From contig NZ_CAJYVQ010000002.1 of NCBI RefSeq assembly GCF_913778665.1, forward strand, positions 124,001 to 188,000: a stretch of 64,000 nucleotides of DNA, in the 5' to 3' direction. The position numbers and the translations under genes are program-made. Position 1 is the stretch's first letter; every line of letters begins with the position of its first letter. This DNA is from an uncultured Stenotrophomonas sp. (GTDB lineage Bacteria > Pseudomonadota > Gammaproteobacteria > Xanthomonadales > Xanthomonadaceae). Positions 37,902 through 44,357 of this stretch are shown here, in pieces. The notes beneath the pieces were generated by a model. That model was not told the DNA's origin and did no database searches. It was given only the letters and a program-made list of their open reading frames with translations.

Positions 37902-38790
37902 CGGTGCCGCCATGGGTCAGGGTCACGCCGGTGCAGTGCGTGGCCTGGGTGCGGTCCACCACCACATCTGCAGCTGGATGGACGATCTCCACGCGCTGTA
38001 CGCCCTCGGCATGCAATGCGGCGAACAACCCCGAACGGGTGACATCGCGGCCGAGACGATGTGACTCGCTGATGTAGCGGTCCAGGCGGGTGCGCGCTTC
38101 GGCAAGCACGACCTGCGAATCCGGGCCGGCAAAGGTGAACAGCGTGGCGTCGACCGTGTAGTTGACGATCATTGCCGGCTTCACCAGCACGTGGTCGGTC
38201 AGCGGTCGCACGTCATCCGCGCTCAGCTTCGCCTCGACGATGTCGAGCAGGCCCTGGGTAGCGGTGCCATCGCCTTCGCGCGACAGCACCGAGACCACGA
38301 CTTCGCCGGGGGCGGGACTGGTCGCACTGGCGTCGAGCACGCGCGGGTCCGCGCTCAGCGCATGGAACACATAGGCACCTTCCGGTCCTGCCACGCTGAA
38401 TCCTTCCGGGCCCAGCTGGATGCGGCGGCGGAAGTCCTCATCGCTTTCATATCGAGGAGGAACGCCTTCCTGCGGTTTGCCCGGGTCGAGTACCTGGCGG
38501 ACGACGCCGAAGATCGCGGCGAGGTGGTCCAGGTCGCTGCCACCGGCATAAGCCAGCATCACGCCACGCGCGGCGTCGTTGACGCGCTGGCGATCGAGCA
38601 GGCGCAGGTAGGTGCAGACCTCCAGGATCTTGAAGGCGGGGTCCGACGGCAGCAGCGCGTCGAAAGTGGGATCCAGGGCCTGCAGTGCGGTCAGCGATTC
38701 GTCGAACATGGCTTCGAAATCGAGCACTTCGATGACCGCCGGTGCAGGCAGCTGGGACAGATTGACACTGGTGAACGAGCCGGATGCCAC
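37894..38790 (-). CDS. J: Baseplate protein J (P2 gpJ-like)
   Basis: 298 residues from GTG 38790 (MASGSFTSVNLSQLPAP). Central wedge protein of the baseplate, equivalent to T4 gp6. Contains GSDLDHLAAIFGVVR and the LGPEGFSVAGPEGAYVFHAL region shared by the family. Two bases after W. Confidence 0.93.
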   Translation of the reverse strand: MASGSFTSVNLSQLPAPAVIEVLDFEAMFDESLTALQALDPTFDALLPSDPAFKILEVCTYLRLLDRQRVNDAARGVMLAYAGGSDLDHLAAIFGVVRQVLDPGKPQEGVPPRYESDEDFRRRIQLGPEGFSVAGPEGAYVFHALSADPRVLDASATSPAPGEVVVSVLSREGDGTATQGLLDIVEAKLSADDVRPLTDHVLVKPAMIVNYTVDATLFTFAGPDSQVVLAEARTRLDRYISESHRLGRDVTRSGLFAALHAEGVQRVEIVHPAADVVVDRTQATHCTGVTLTHGGTDE

Positions 38791-38792
38791 GG

Positions 38793-39131
38793 TTAGCGAA
38801 CCTCGATTCCTTCGATGGTGATGGCCTCGCCGTCCGGCAGGTGGATCCCGGTCACTGCCAGGATCATCACGCCGGGGGCGGGGAGGGAGACGTCGACGTT
38901 CTCGACGTGGAGACGCGGTTCCCATCGCGCGAGTGCGTCGATGGTGGCTGCGATCAGGTCCATGCGCAGCGAGCGGTTGGTCGGCGCATCGATCAGTTCA
39001 AACACGCGTGAACCGTATTCGCGGCGCAGTACGCGGGAGCCAAGGGGCGTGGTGAGAATGTCACGCACGGACTGGTGAAGATGGGCGAGCCCATCCAGTG
39101 ATTTGCCGGTGTTGGCGTCGATTCCTCGCAT
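38793..39131 (-). CDS. W: Baseplate protein W (P2 gpW, gp25-like)
   Basis: 112 residues. T4 gp25-like fold (EPR motif in ALARWEPRLHVENVDV; TPLGSRVLRREYGS). It joins the baseplate wedge to the sheath and starts contraction. Confidence 0.93.
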   Translation of the reverse strand: MRGIDANTGKSLDGLAHLHQSVRDILTTPLGSRVLRREYGSRVFELIDAPTNRSLRMDLIAATIDALARWEPRLHVENVDVSLPAPGVMILAVTGIHLPDGEAITIEGIEVR

Positions 39132-39183
39132 GGCCTTTATCGTCGTGGAGTGCGGGTTCTCAGGGCATTGCAGGTGTGGCCGC

Positions 39184-39774
39184 TCAGGCCTGCGCCGGTG
39201 TGGTGGGTGCGGTGGGGCCCTGCGCGGTGTGCTTGTGCGCCTTCAGGCCGATGGCGCCGGCCTTGATCTCGCCGGGGGTGCTGATGTCCTTGCCGGCGCT
39301 GATTGCACCGGTCACCTCCAGGTCGCCGGTGGCCTTGAGCGACGGCGTGTCGATCAGCACCGATTCGCTGGCGATCACCTGCGCGCTTGCACAGCTGACG
39401 ATGACCTTGCCGCGGCCGACGTTGATGCTCAGCGTGGTGGTTTCCTGGTCGTATTCGACGATGCTGCCGTCGGCGAACGCGGTGCGTTGCCGCAGGCGCG
39501 AGTCGGCCGACGGCGGAAAGCGGTCCTGGTACAGGCTGCCGAGTACAAGCGCCTGGCCGGGGTCGCCATAGGGGCACGCCAGCACGACCTGCTCGCCTGG
39601 TTCGGGCGCGCACCAGCTGCGTACGCCCGGCCCCGCGCGGCGCTCCAGCCAGGGAATCCAGTCGGTGAGCATGCCGTCGGCATCGACGCGCACGCGCGCT
39701 GCCGCTTCATCCAGTTCGCGCACCACGCCGATCATCAGCAGATTGCCGATCAGCCGCGCGTGCTCGGCGCTCAT
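39184..39774 (-). CDS. V: Baseplate spike protein V (P2 gpV-like)
   Basis: 196 residues. OB-fold N-terminus, then a beta-helix spike with repeats (LIDTPSLKATGDLEVTGAISAGKDISTPGEI) and a C-terminal HKH metal site in LKAHKHTAQGP, which binds iron at the tip in P2. First protein to touch the target membrane. Confidence 0.93.
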   Translation of the reverse strand: MSAEHARLIGNLLMIGVVRELDEAAARVRVDADGMLTDWIPWLERRAGPGVRSWCAPEPGEQVVLACPYGDPGQALVLGSLYQDRFPPSADSRLRQRTAFADGSIVEYDQETTTLSINVGRGKVIVSCASAQVIASESVLIDTPSLKATGDLEVTGAISAGKDISTPGEIKAGAIGLKAHKHTAQGPTAPTTPAQA

Positions 39775-40325
39775 GGCGAGCGCTCCGGCAGCGGCTGGTA
39801 GCGGAGCTCATGGGCGCGGCCGATCTCCGGCGCGAAGCTGAAGCTGGCGCGCGGCACCACGCCGCCGGTCTCTTCCCAGGCGTTGCTGCCCAGAGCCATT
39901 GGCAGCGACCATTCGACGATCCAGCTGCGCAGGCCCGGTTGCGCCGTCGCGGCGTCTTCGGGCAATGCGGCGATCACGTCGATCGCGCCGCTGGCCACGC
40001 CGGGAAAGCGGCCGCGCTGATGCAGCCAGGTGGCCAGTTCAACGGCGGTATTGCGAAGCTGCAGTGCCGCAGCGGGTGCGGCGGTCGGCAACACAACGCG
40101 GGCCTCGAAGCGCAGCAGGGACTGCATCAGGCCGCTGCCATCGGTGTTGTCCCTGCTGCGGTCGCAGCGGGTCATCGCCAGCAGGCAGGCCGGTGTCGGC
40201 ATGTCTTCGGTGCTGGCCTCGCGATGAAACTCGACGGTTGCGAAGTCCGGGAAGCGCGCATGGATGGCTGCTTCAATGGCGGCAAGCAGTGCATCCAGCG
40301 GAGGAGGAGAGGAGTCGATCGCCAT
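39771..40325 (-). CDS. Unknown tail-locus protein, 184 aa
   Basis: From ATG 40325 (MAIDSSPPPLDALLAAIEAAI). Compact alpha/beta protein with EVHR-like RFPDFATVEFHREAST, and VELATWLHQRGRFPGVASGAIDVI. It overlaps V by 4 bp and lies between the lysis genes and the baseplate module, where P2 encodes completion proteins R and S. It may take a tail-completion part, but the sequence does not show this. Confidence 0.75.
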   Translation of the reverse strand: MAIDSSPPPLDALLAAIEAAIHARFPDFATVEFHREASTEDMPTPACLLAMTRCDRSRDNTDGSGLMQSLLRFEARVVLPTAAPAAALQLRNTAVELATWLHQRGRFPGVASGAIDVIAALPEDAATAQPGLRSWIVEWSLPMALGSNAWEETGGVVPRASFSFAPEIGRAHELRYQPLPERSP

Positions 40326-40407
40326 GTCAGCTCGTGCGTTGAATGGAAAAGGTGCGTGGCCAGTGTTGCCATCGCTGCCGTTGCGCGGCATTGCAGGCGT
40401 GGCCGGG

Positions 40408-40749
40408 TCAGCGCGTGGACGCGGCGGGTCGCGCAGCGGTGCTTCCACACCCGGCGGGCTTCAGCGGTTCTGCGCCGTTGAGGGTGATGCCGCGCTGCTC
40501 GGCGAGGCTGCACAGCAGGGCGTGCAGTTGATCGGCCAGTGCGTGGTACTGGCCTGCAACCGCCACGTGATTGCGCAGCAGTGCACTGTCGTCGGCGCCG
40601 TCGAGGTCGGGCAGTGCCGGCGCGGCACGCAGTTGCGCCGGCGCGATGGCCAGATCAACGCGGCAGTGCGCCGCCGGCATTGGCTTGGCGCCAGATGCGC
40701 ACGAACTCAGCATCAGCATTGCCGCGATCGCGGCCAGGAGTCTTGGCAT
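40408..40749 (-). CDS. Outer-membrane spanin Rz1 (lipoprotein), nested in Rz
   Basis: 113 residues from ATG 40749, beginning inside Rz in another frame. Lipobox LSSC in MPRLLAAIAAMLMLSSC; mature part is Ala/Pro-rich. This nested arrangement is the hallmark of Rz/Rz1 pairs. With Rz it fuses inner and outer membrane at the end of lysis. Its mature part is longer than that of lambda Rz1. Confidence 0.8.
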   Translation of the reverse strand: MPRLLAAIAAMLMLSSCASGAKPMPAAHCRVDLAIAPAQLRAAPALPDLDGADDSALLRNHVAVAGQYHALADQLHALLCSLAEQRGITLNGAEPLKPAGCGSTAARPAASTR

Positions 40750-41032
40750 GGGTGTCGATGTCCCGTTGCAGGGCGTTGAACTGGCGGGTGCGCTCGGCCT
40801 GCGTGGCCAGGCGCTGCGATTCGGCGCGGGCGCCGGCCCGGGCATTGGCGAGGTCCTGCTGGTGCGCGGCCTGCGCGCTGTCGGCGCGTGCAGCCTGCTG
40901 GACCGTCTCGCTGTTGGCGTGGGCGAGTTCGGCGCTGCGGTCACGCAGCGTCCAGCCCAGCCAGGCGCAGCCTGCGTGGCTGCCGATGAGCAGCAGCAGG
41001 CCGATCCGCAACCGCAGTGCAAGCGGCGTCAT
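40655..41032 (-). CDS. Inner-membrane spanin Rz
   Basis: 125 residues. One N-terminal membrane helix (RIGLLLLIGSHAGCAWLGWTL) then a long coiled coil (SAELAHANSETVQQAARADSAQAAHQQDL...). Overlaps the endolysin stop by 4 bp. Confidence 0.82.
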   Translation of the reverse strand: MTPLALRLRIGLLLLIGSHAGCAWLGWTLRDRSAELAHANSETVQQAARADSAQAAHQQDLANARAGARAESQRLATQAERTRQFNALQRDIDTHAKTPGRDRGNADAEFVRIWRQANAGGALPR

Positions 41033-41514
41033 GCCAGGCGCCCACCGGCGGTGCGATAGGCCACGCGCAGCGTCTCCAGCGTGTGTTCCTTCTGCCCGTA
41101 ACCGGCCCCGGGCAGTGATGCCCAGATGCGCCGCGCGGCGACCACGGCATCATCGAAGCGCCCGAGACGGATCAGTTCGAAGGCGCCGCATTGCTTGAGC
41201 AGGGCGACCGCAGCGAGGTCCTGCGAGACCGGACCGAAGTCGGGCAGGCGCAGGCGCGCGCGCAGATCGTCCCAGGTACTGCGCAGGAACTGGTAGCGGC
41301 CGGCGGCGCTGGACTTGATCCCGTAGCGCGGCAGTGCCACCAGGATGCGCGGGTGGTCGCGGTAGTCATTGAACAGCTGGCCACCGACGATCACGTCGTA
41401 GCCACGATCGCGCGTGCGCTGGGCGGGAATGTCGGTGCCCTCGGAGACAGCCAGCATGTCCAGGAACGCGGCGACGTTCGCGCCCCCGAGAGCACTGGCG
41501 GCAGCGGCGGTCAT
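41029..41514 (-). CDS. Endolysin, lambda R-type lytic transglycosylase (GH104)
   Basis: 161 residues. Very close in pattern to lambda gpR: AAFLDMLAVSEGTD with catalytic Glu25, RDRGYDVIVGGQLFNDYRDHPRI, AAGRYQFLRSTWDD and RIWASLPGAGYGQKEH. No signal peptide, so it needs a holin. It breaks peptidoglycan by forming 1,6-anhydro ends. P2 itself has a different endolysin, so this is a borrowed lysis module. Confidence 0.93.
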   Translation of the reverse strand: MTAAAASALGGANVAAFLDMLAVSEGTDIPAQRTRDRGYDVIVGGQLFNDYRDHPRILVALPRYGIKSSAAGRYQFLRSTWDDLRARLRLPDFGPVSQDLAAVALLKQCGAFELIRLGRFDDAVVAARRIWASLPGAGYGQKEHTLETLRVAYRTAGGRLA

Positions 41515-41861
41515 GCCGCAGCGGCCGGCTGCTTGCGCACCAGGTCCAGCAGCGCGTCTATCTGCACGCTCTGCTGGGCGATCTGGGCACGCAGGGCACT
41601 GACTTCACCACGCAGTTGGCCGATCTCCTGGGCCATCGCCTCTCGCTCGTGCATCAGCCCATCGGCGCGGGTGCGCTCGGCCGCGAGCTGATCCTGCAGG
41701 GTGCGCAGGGTATTGCTGGTGGCTGCATCGGCGGTGCGGTCGACCTTGGCCGACGACAGCCACTGGCGCAGCCACAGCGAGACCGCGATCAGCACGCCCG
41801 AGGTTCCGCCCAGGTACTTGGCCCAGTCCGGCACGCCGGCCAGGAGATCGGCCTCGTTCAT
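41511..41861 (-). CDS. One-TM protein with coiled coil, possible holin
   Basis: 116 residues. One hydrophobic segment at about 18-31 (GTSGVLIAVSLWL) followed by a coiled coil (TLRTLQDQLAAERTRADGLM ... LRGEVSALRAQIAQQ). It lies directly upstream of the endolysin with a 4-bp overlap, the position of a holin. Type III holins have one TM, but the long coiled coil is unusual, so this is an inference from position. Confidence 0.6.
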   Translation of the reverse strand: MNEADLLAGVPDWAKYLGGTSGVLIAVSLWLRQWLSSAKVDRTADAATSNTLRTLQDQLAAERTRADGLMHEREAMAQEIGQLRGEVSALRAQIAQQSVQIDALLDLVRKQPAAAA

Positions 41862-42307
41862 GCGCGGATGTACCCCTTGAGCAGTGCCGGATGAACCGGG
41901 GGCGGCGGCGTGCAGCGGGCATCGCGCAGGGCGCGCTTGATGGTGGTCTGGGAGACACCGAACTCACGCGCGACATGCTCGCGTGGCATGCCGCTGGCGA
42001 CCGCGCGCGCGATCCGCTCGCGGCGTTCGTGCGCACCGGCGGCGAAGCAGGAGGCCAGGAACAACAGTTCGCCGCCGAAGTGCGCGACCAGGCGCTGGGC
42101 GTCGTCGCGGCCGAGGATGTCGATCAGGCGGTGCTGATCGGGTAGCGTGGAAGGAACGTAGACGATGACGCGGTGACGGCCGGTGGCGCTGGAGGTGGTC
42201 GGCGGCCACGCTCGCACCAGCGTGAGGGCGGCGGATTCGCCGATGACCTCGGCCAGAGTCTGGATGCTGTCGGGCAGGGCGTTCATGGGAAATGTGTTCA
42301 GTGGCAT
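41858..42307 (-). CDS. Helix-turn-helix regulator, probable activator of the lysis/tail operon
   Basis: 149 residues from ATG 42307, preceded by GGAGATCA. The C-terminal HTH is ERIARAVASGMPREHVAREFGVSQTTIKRALRDAR. The overall form (conserved N-terminal helical part, then a strand-rich VIVYVPSTL, then the HTH) recalls the Mor/C activators of Mu-like phages. It is the first gene of the long lysis and tail operon, and a copy of the 22-nt repeat lies just upstream, so it may control itself and the tail genes. Confidence 0.75.
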   Translation of the reverse strand: MPLNTFPMNALPDSIQTLAEVIGESAALTLVRAWPPTTSSATGRHRVIVYVPSTLPDQHRLIDILGRDDAQRLVAHFGGELLFLASCFAAGAHERRERIARAVASGMPREHVAREFGVSQTTIKRALRDARCTPPPPVHPALLKGYIRA

Positions 42308-42338
42308 TGATCTCCACTGTTGCCATCCCGCTGATTGC

Positions 42339-42360
42339 GTCAACACCTTTCATCTACTTT
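42339..42360 (-). promoter_or_regulatory. Copy A of a repeated 22-nt tailocin promoter motif
   Basis: The plus strand reads GTCAACACCTTTCATCTACT followed by TT. It is 20/22 identical to copy B (44071-44092) and 16/22 to copy C (46861-46882). On the minus strand the GTCAA end gives TTGAC, a -35-like element facing the regulator gene, but I see no good -10, which suits an activator-dependent promoter. The rest of the 42308-42596 gap has no gene I can support. Confidence 0.65.
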
Positions 42361-42596
42361 GTTTCTGATCCGCTGAAGGCGTTCAGCCGCAGGGCGAGTA
42401 CGGGTGAGCAGCGCGCTGCCGTGCTTGCCGACGCTGTGCAATGGGCCGCCATGCCGCTGATGTTTCCGTTCTGCACGACGCCTTGTCCTCACCGGGCAGG
42501 AGCCGGTGCAGATCAAGGGGAAGGGCAGGTACAGGGGGAGTACGGGCCGGGTGGCAGGTACTCATTCATGTGGTGCACGCAGGCGTTGAAATGAAA

Positions 42597-42620
42597 AAGC
42601 CCCGGACGATGCCGGGGCTT
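42597..42620 (-). terminator. Terminator after the 127-aa gene
   Basis: AAGCCCCGG (42597-42605) and CCGGGGCTT (42612-42620); on the minus strand it is followed by TTTTTC. It ends the short unit that begins at copy B. Confidence 0.85.
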
Positions 42621-42642
42621 CAGGACTGCAGGTGACGTTGGG

Positions 42643-43026
42643 TCAAAGATCGAAGACCAGATTGCCGCCGGTCTTGCGCGGGATGAAACCAGCGTCGCGC
42701 AGCCAGCGTGCGGCATTGACCTGGTCCATGCGCTTGACCGGGAACCGGTTGGCGAACATCAGGAAGCGCGCGACCGTCACCGACTCGCCCTTGCCCTTGA
42801 GTGCCGCCAGCGTTTCGGTGAACCAGGGGGCCGGCGGCTGCTGGCGGCCGGGGCGTGCCACGGCGGGCGGCTGTCCGGCACTGCTGGCAGGGGTTGCGGC
42901 AGTGGCCTGCGAGCACAGCGCGATGAAGATCGCATCCAGGCTCACGTTGTCCTTGCCACCCTTGGGCTGGGACTTGAACAACGCGATGGCCTTCAGGCGC
43001 GTCGACGTGAACTGTTCGACCTCCAT
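42643..43026 (-). CDS. Hypothetical protein, 127 aa
   Basis: From ATG 43026 with AGAGGAAA before it. The N-terminus (MEVEQFTSTRLKAIALFKSQPKGG) is followed by a Pro/Ala linker, and the C-terminal 55 residues (FLMFANRFPVKRMDQVNAARWLRDAGFIPRKTGGNLVFDL) look like a small winged or DNA-binding fold. It lies in the regulatory part of the tailocin; no family recognised. Confidence 0.65.
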   Translation of the reverse strand: MEVEQFTSTRLKAIALFKSQPKGGKDNVSLDAIFIALCSQATAATPASSAGQPPAVARPGRQQPPAPWFTETLAALKGKGESVTVARFLMFANRFPVKRMDQVNAARWLRDAGFIPRKTGGNLVFDL

Positions 43027-43080
43027 GATGTTTCCTCTTTGCAAACGGGGTTGGGGGATGCAGGGTGACGACAGGTGCCG

Positions 43081-43120
43081 TCACCGACGGGGGACGACCA
43101 TACCGCATTTTCGTCGGTGA
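43081..43120. repeat. Inverted repeat upstream of the 127-aa gene
   Basis: TCACCGACG (43081-43089) and CGTCGGTGA (43112-43120), a perfect 9-bp inverted repeat 22 bases apart, in the 145-bp gap between the kinase-like gene and the 127-aa gene. Spacing and symmetry suit an operator or a long-loop hairpin. Confidence 0.5.
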
Positions 43121-43171
43121 TGGGGCGCAATCTGGGCGAGGGCGGGAGAGCACCACGCCCCGGCGGCGCGT

Positions 43172-43738
43172 TCAGATCACACCGCGGCCCAGCAACTGGT
43201 CCAGCGCCCGTCGCACCAGGTCGGATGGGGAGCCGTCGTTGTTCACTTCGATATCGACCAGTTCGGCCGGCAGCAGCGGCTCGTCGGTTGCGCCGCCATC
43301 GCAGGCGTGGCCAGGCCGGCTGATGCGGACCACCACACCACCGTGGCGCCGGATCGCGCGGGCTTCATCGGCGAAGCGGAGGTCGGGGACCAGGCCGCCT
43401 GCTGGCAGCCGTGCGAACAGCGAGCGCAGCCGCAGTTCCGGATGCACGTCATCGCCGCGCCGATCAATGGCCTGTTCTCGGGCGCCGTCCGGCTCTCGCC
43501 GGTTGAGCCCGAACGGGTGCGGTGCGAAGCTGGCGCACGGCAGCGCCAGCGCCGACGCCAGCCCATTGGCCAGAGTGTCCTTGCCGGCACCGCTGCCACC
43601 GGCGATACCGATGTACAGCGGTGGCCGCGCCTGCGGCGCGGGCCGCAGCACCACGCTGCTGCGCATCGGACCGGTGCGGAACGCGGCCAGCGTGTCGGCG
43701 ATCATGCGATGGCCACTGTCAAGCGAGGCGGGGATCAT
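43172..43738 (-). CDS. P-loop dNMP-kinase-like protein
   Basis: 188 residues from ATG 43738, preceded by AGGAG. Walker A GGSGAGKD (47-54) in IGIAGGSGAGKDTLANGLA; a second motif PDLRFADEARAIRRHGGVVVRI matches deoxynucleoside monophosphate kinases of phages. Such enzymes feed phage DNA synthesis, which a headless tailocin does not need, so it may be inherited from the ancestral phage or used otherwise. Confidence 0.75.
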   Translation of the reverse strand: MIPASLDSGHRMIADTLAAFRTGPMRSSVVLRPAPQARPPLYIGIAGGSGAGKDTLANGLASALALPCASFAPHPFGLNRREPDGAREQAIDRRGDDVHPELRLRSLFARLPAGGLVPDLRFADEARAIRRHGGVVVRISRPGHACDGGATDEPLLPAELVDIEVNNDGSPSDLVRRALDQLLGRGVI

Positions 43739-43778
43739 GCGGTAATTGCTCCTGGAAGAAGTCGGAGGTGCCGGTGGC

Positions 43779-44006
43779 TCAGGAATCATGGCCGGCAGTA
43801 CTGCGGGCGCGCAGGATGCGCTGGGTCATGCGCCCTCCGCGTGCTGCGGCGGCGATCGGATCGAAGCACAGCATGGCCACACGGGTACGACGCCCGGCGG
43901 CCAGGTGATCGCGGATGGTTCGCTGAGACAGGACGGGGACGCGCTGGTGGATCTGCTGCACGGTCAGCTGCTCGCCTTCAAAGGCATGCAGTCGGGGACG
44001 GGGCAT
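43779..44006 (-). CDS. Small HTH DNA-binding protein
   Basis: 75 residues from ATG 44006. HTH-like segment LTVQQIHQRVPVLSQRTIRDHLAAGRRTRVAMLCFDP; the VPVLSQRTIRDHL helix would be the recognition helix. First gene of the unit that starts at copy B, 65 bp downstream of it. Candidate repressor or Cro-like factor. Confidence 0.68.
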   Translation of the reverse strand: MPRPRLHAFEGEQLTVQQIHQRVPVLSQRTIRDHLAAGRRTRVAMLCFDPIAAAARGGRMTQRILRARSTAGHDS

Positions 44007-44070
44007 GACGGAGACGCTCCTGGCAGCCGCTGGGGCCGATGCAACCATCTTGCCCCCGTGTGCATCTTTA

Positions 44071-44092
44071 GTCAACACCTTGCATCTACTAT
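44071..44092 (-). promoter_or_regulatory. Copy B of the repeated 22-nt tailocin promoter motif
   Basis: Plus strand GTCAACACCTTGCATCTACT then AT. On the minus strand TTGACT (44075-44070) is a good -35, with CAAGAT (44052-44047) 17 bp on as a possible -10, facing the HTH gene at 44006. It falls exactly between the end of the primase unit (44097) and this gene. Confidence 0.7.
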
Positions 44093-44096
44093 CGTC

Positions 44097-44357
44097 TCAG
44101 TCCGGTTCTCCGGGCGCGGTGGCCATCCACAGGCGCAGTGCCAGCGCGGCCAACTGCTCGCATTCCTGCTGCCCACGCGCCGCAAGGACGCGTTCCAGGT
44201 ACTGCTGGCGGTGCCGACGCGCGCTGACCGTGATCCAGCGGCCCGCCGCGTCGATGCAGCGGTAGCCCGGCAACTGCAGCAGATGCCGGGCTTCGCAGTG
44301 CTGCCGCCATGCGTGGCTGCCGCTGTCGATCGACTGGCCATCGTGCGTGCGGGGCAT
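44097..44357 (-). CDS. Hypothetical protein, 86 aa
   Basis: From ATG 44357, which overlaps the primase stop (TGATG). Basic, with GYRCIDAAGRWITVSARRHRQQYL and a helical C-terminus. The coupling to the primase gene suggests a linked role, perhaps a primase or DNA-binding accessory. No family recognised. Confidence 0.65.
   Translation of the reverse strand: MPRTHDGQSIDSGSHAWRQHCEARHLLQLPGYRCIDAAGRWITVSARRHRQQYLERVLAARGQQECEQLAALALRLWMATAPGEPD

Noticed and set aside
42292..42594. 100-codon plus-strand frame with a hydrophobic start, in the tailocin gap
   Set aside because: It overlaps the regulator's start and copy A of the repeat, has no ribosome site, and the hydrophobic start is likely chance.
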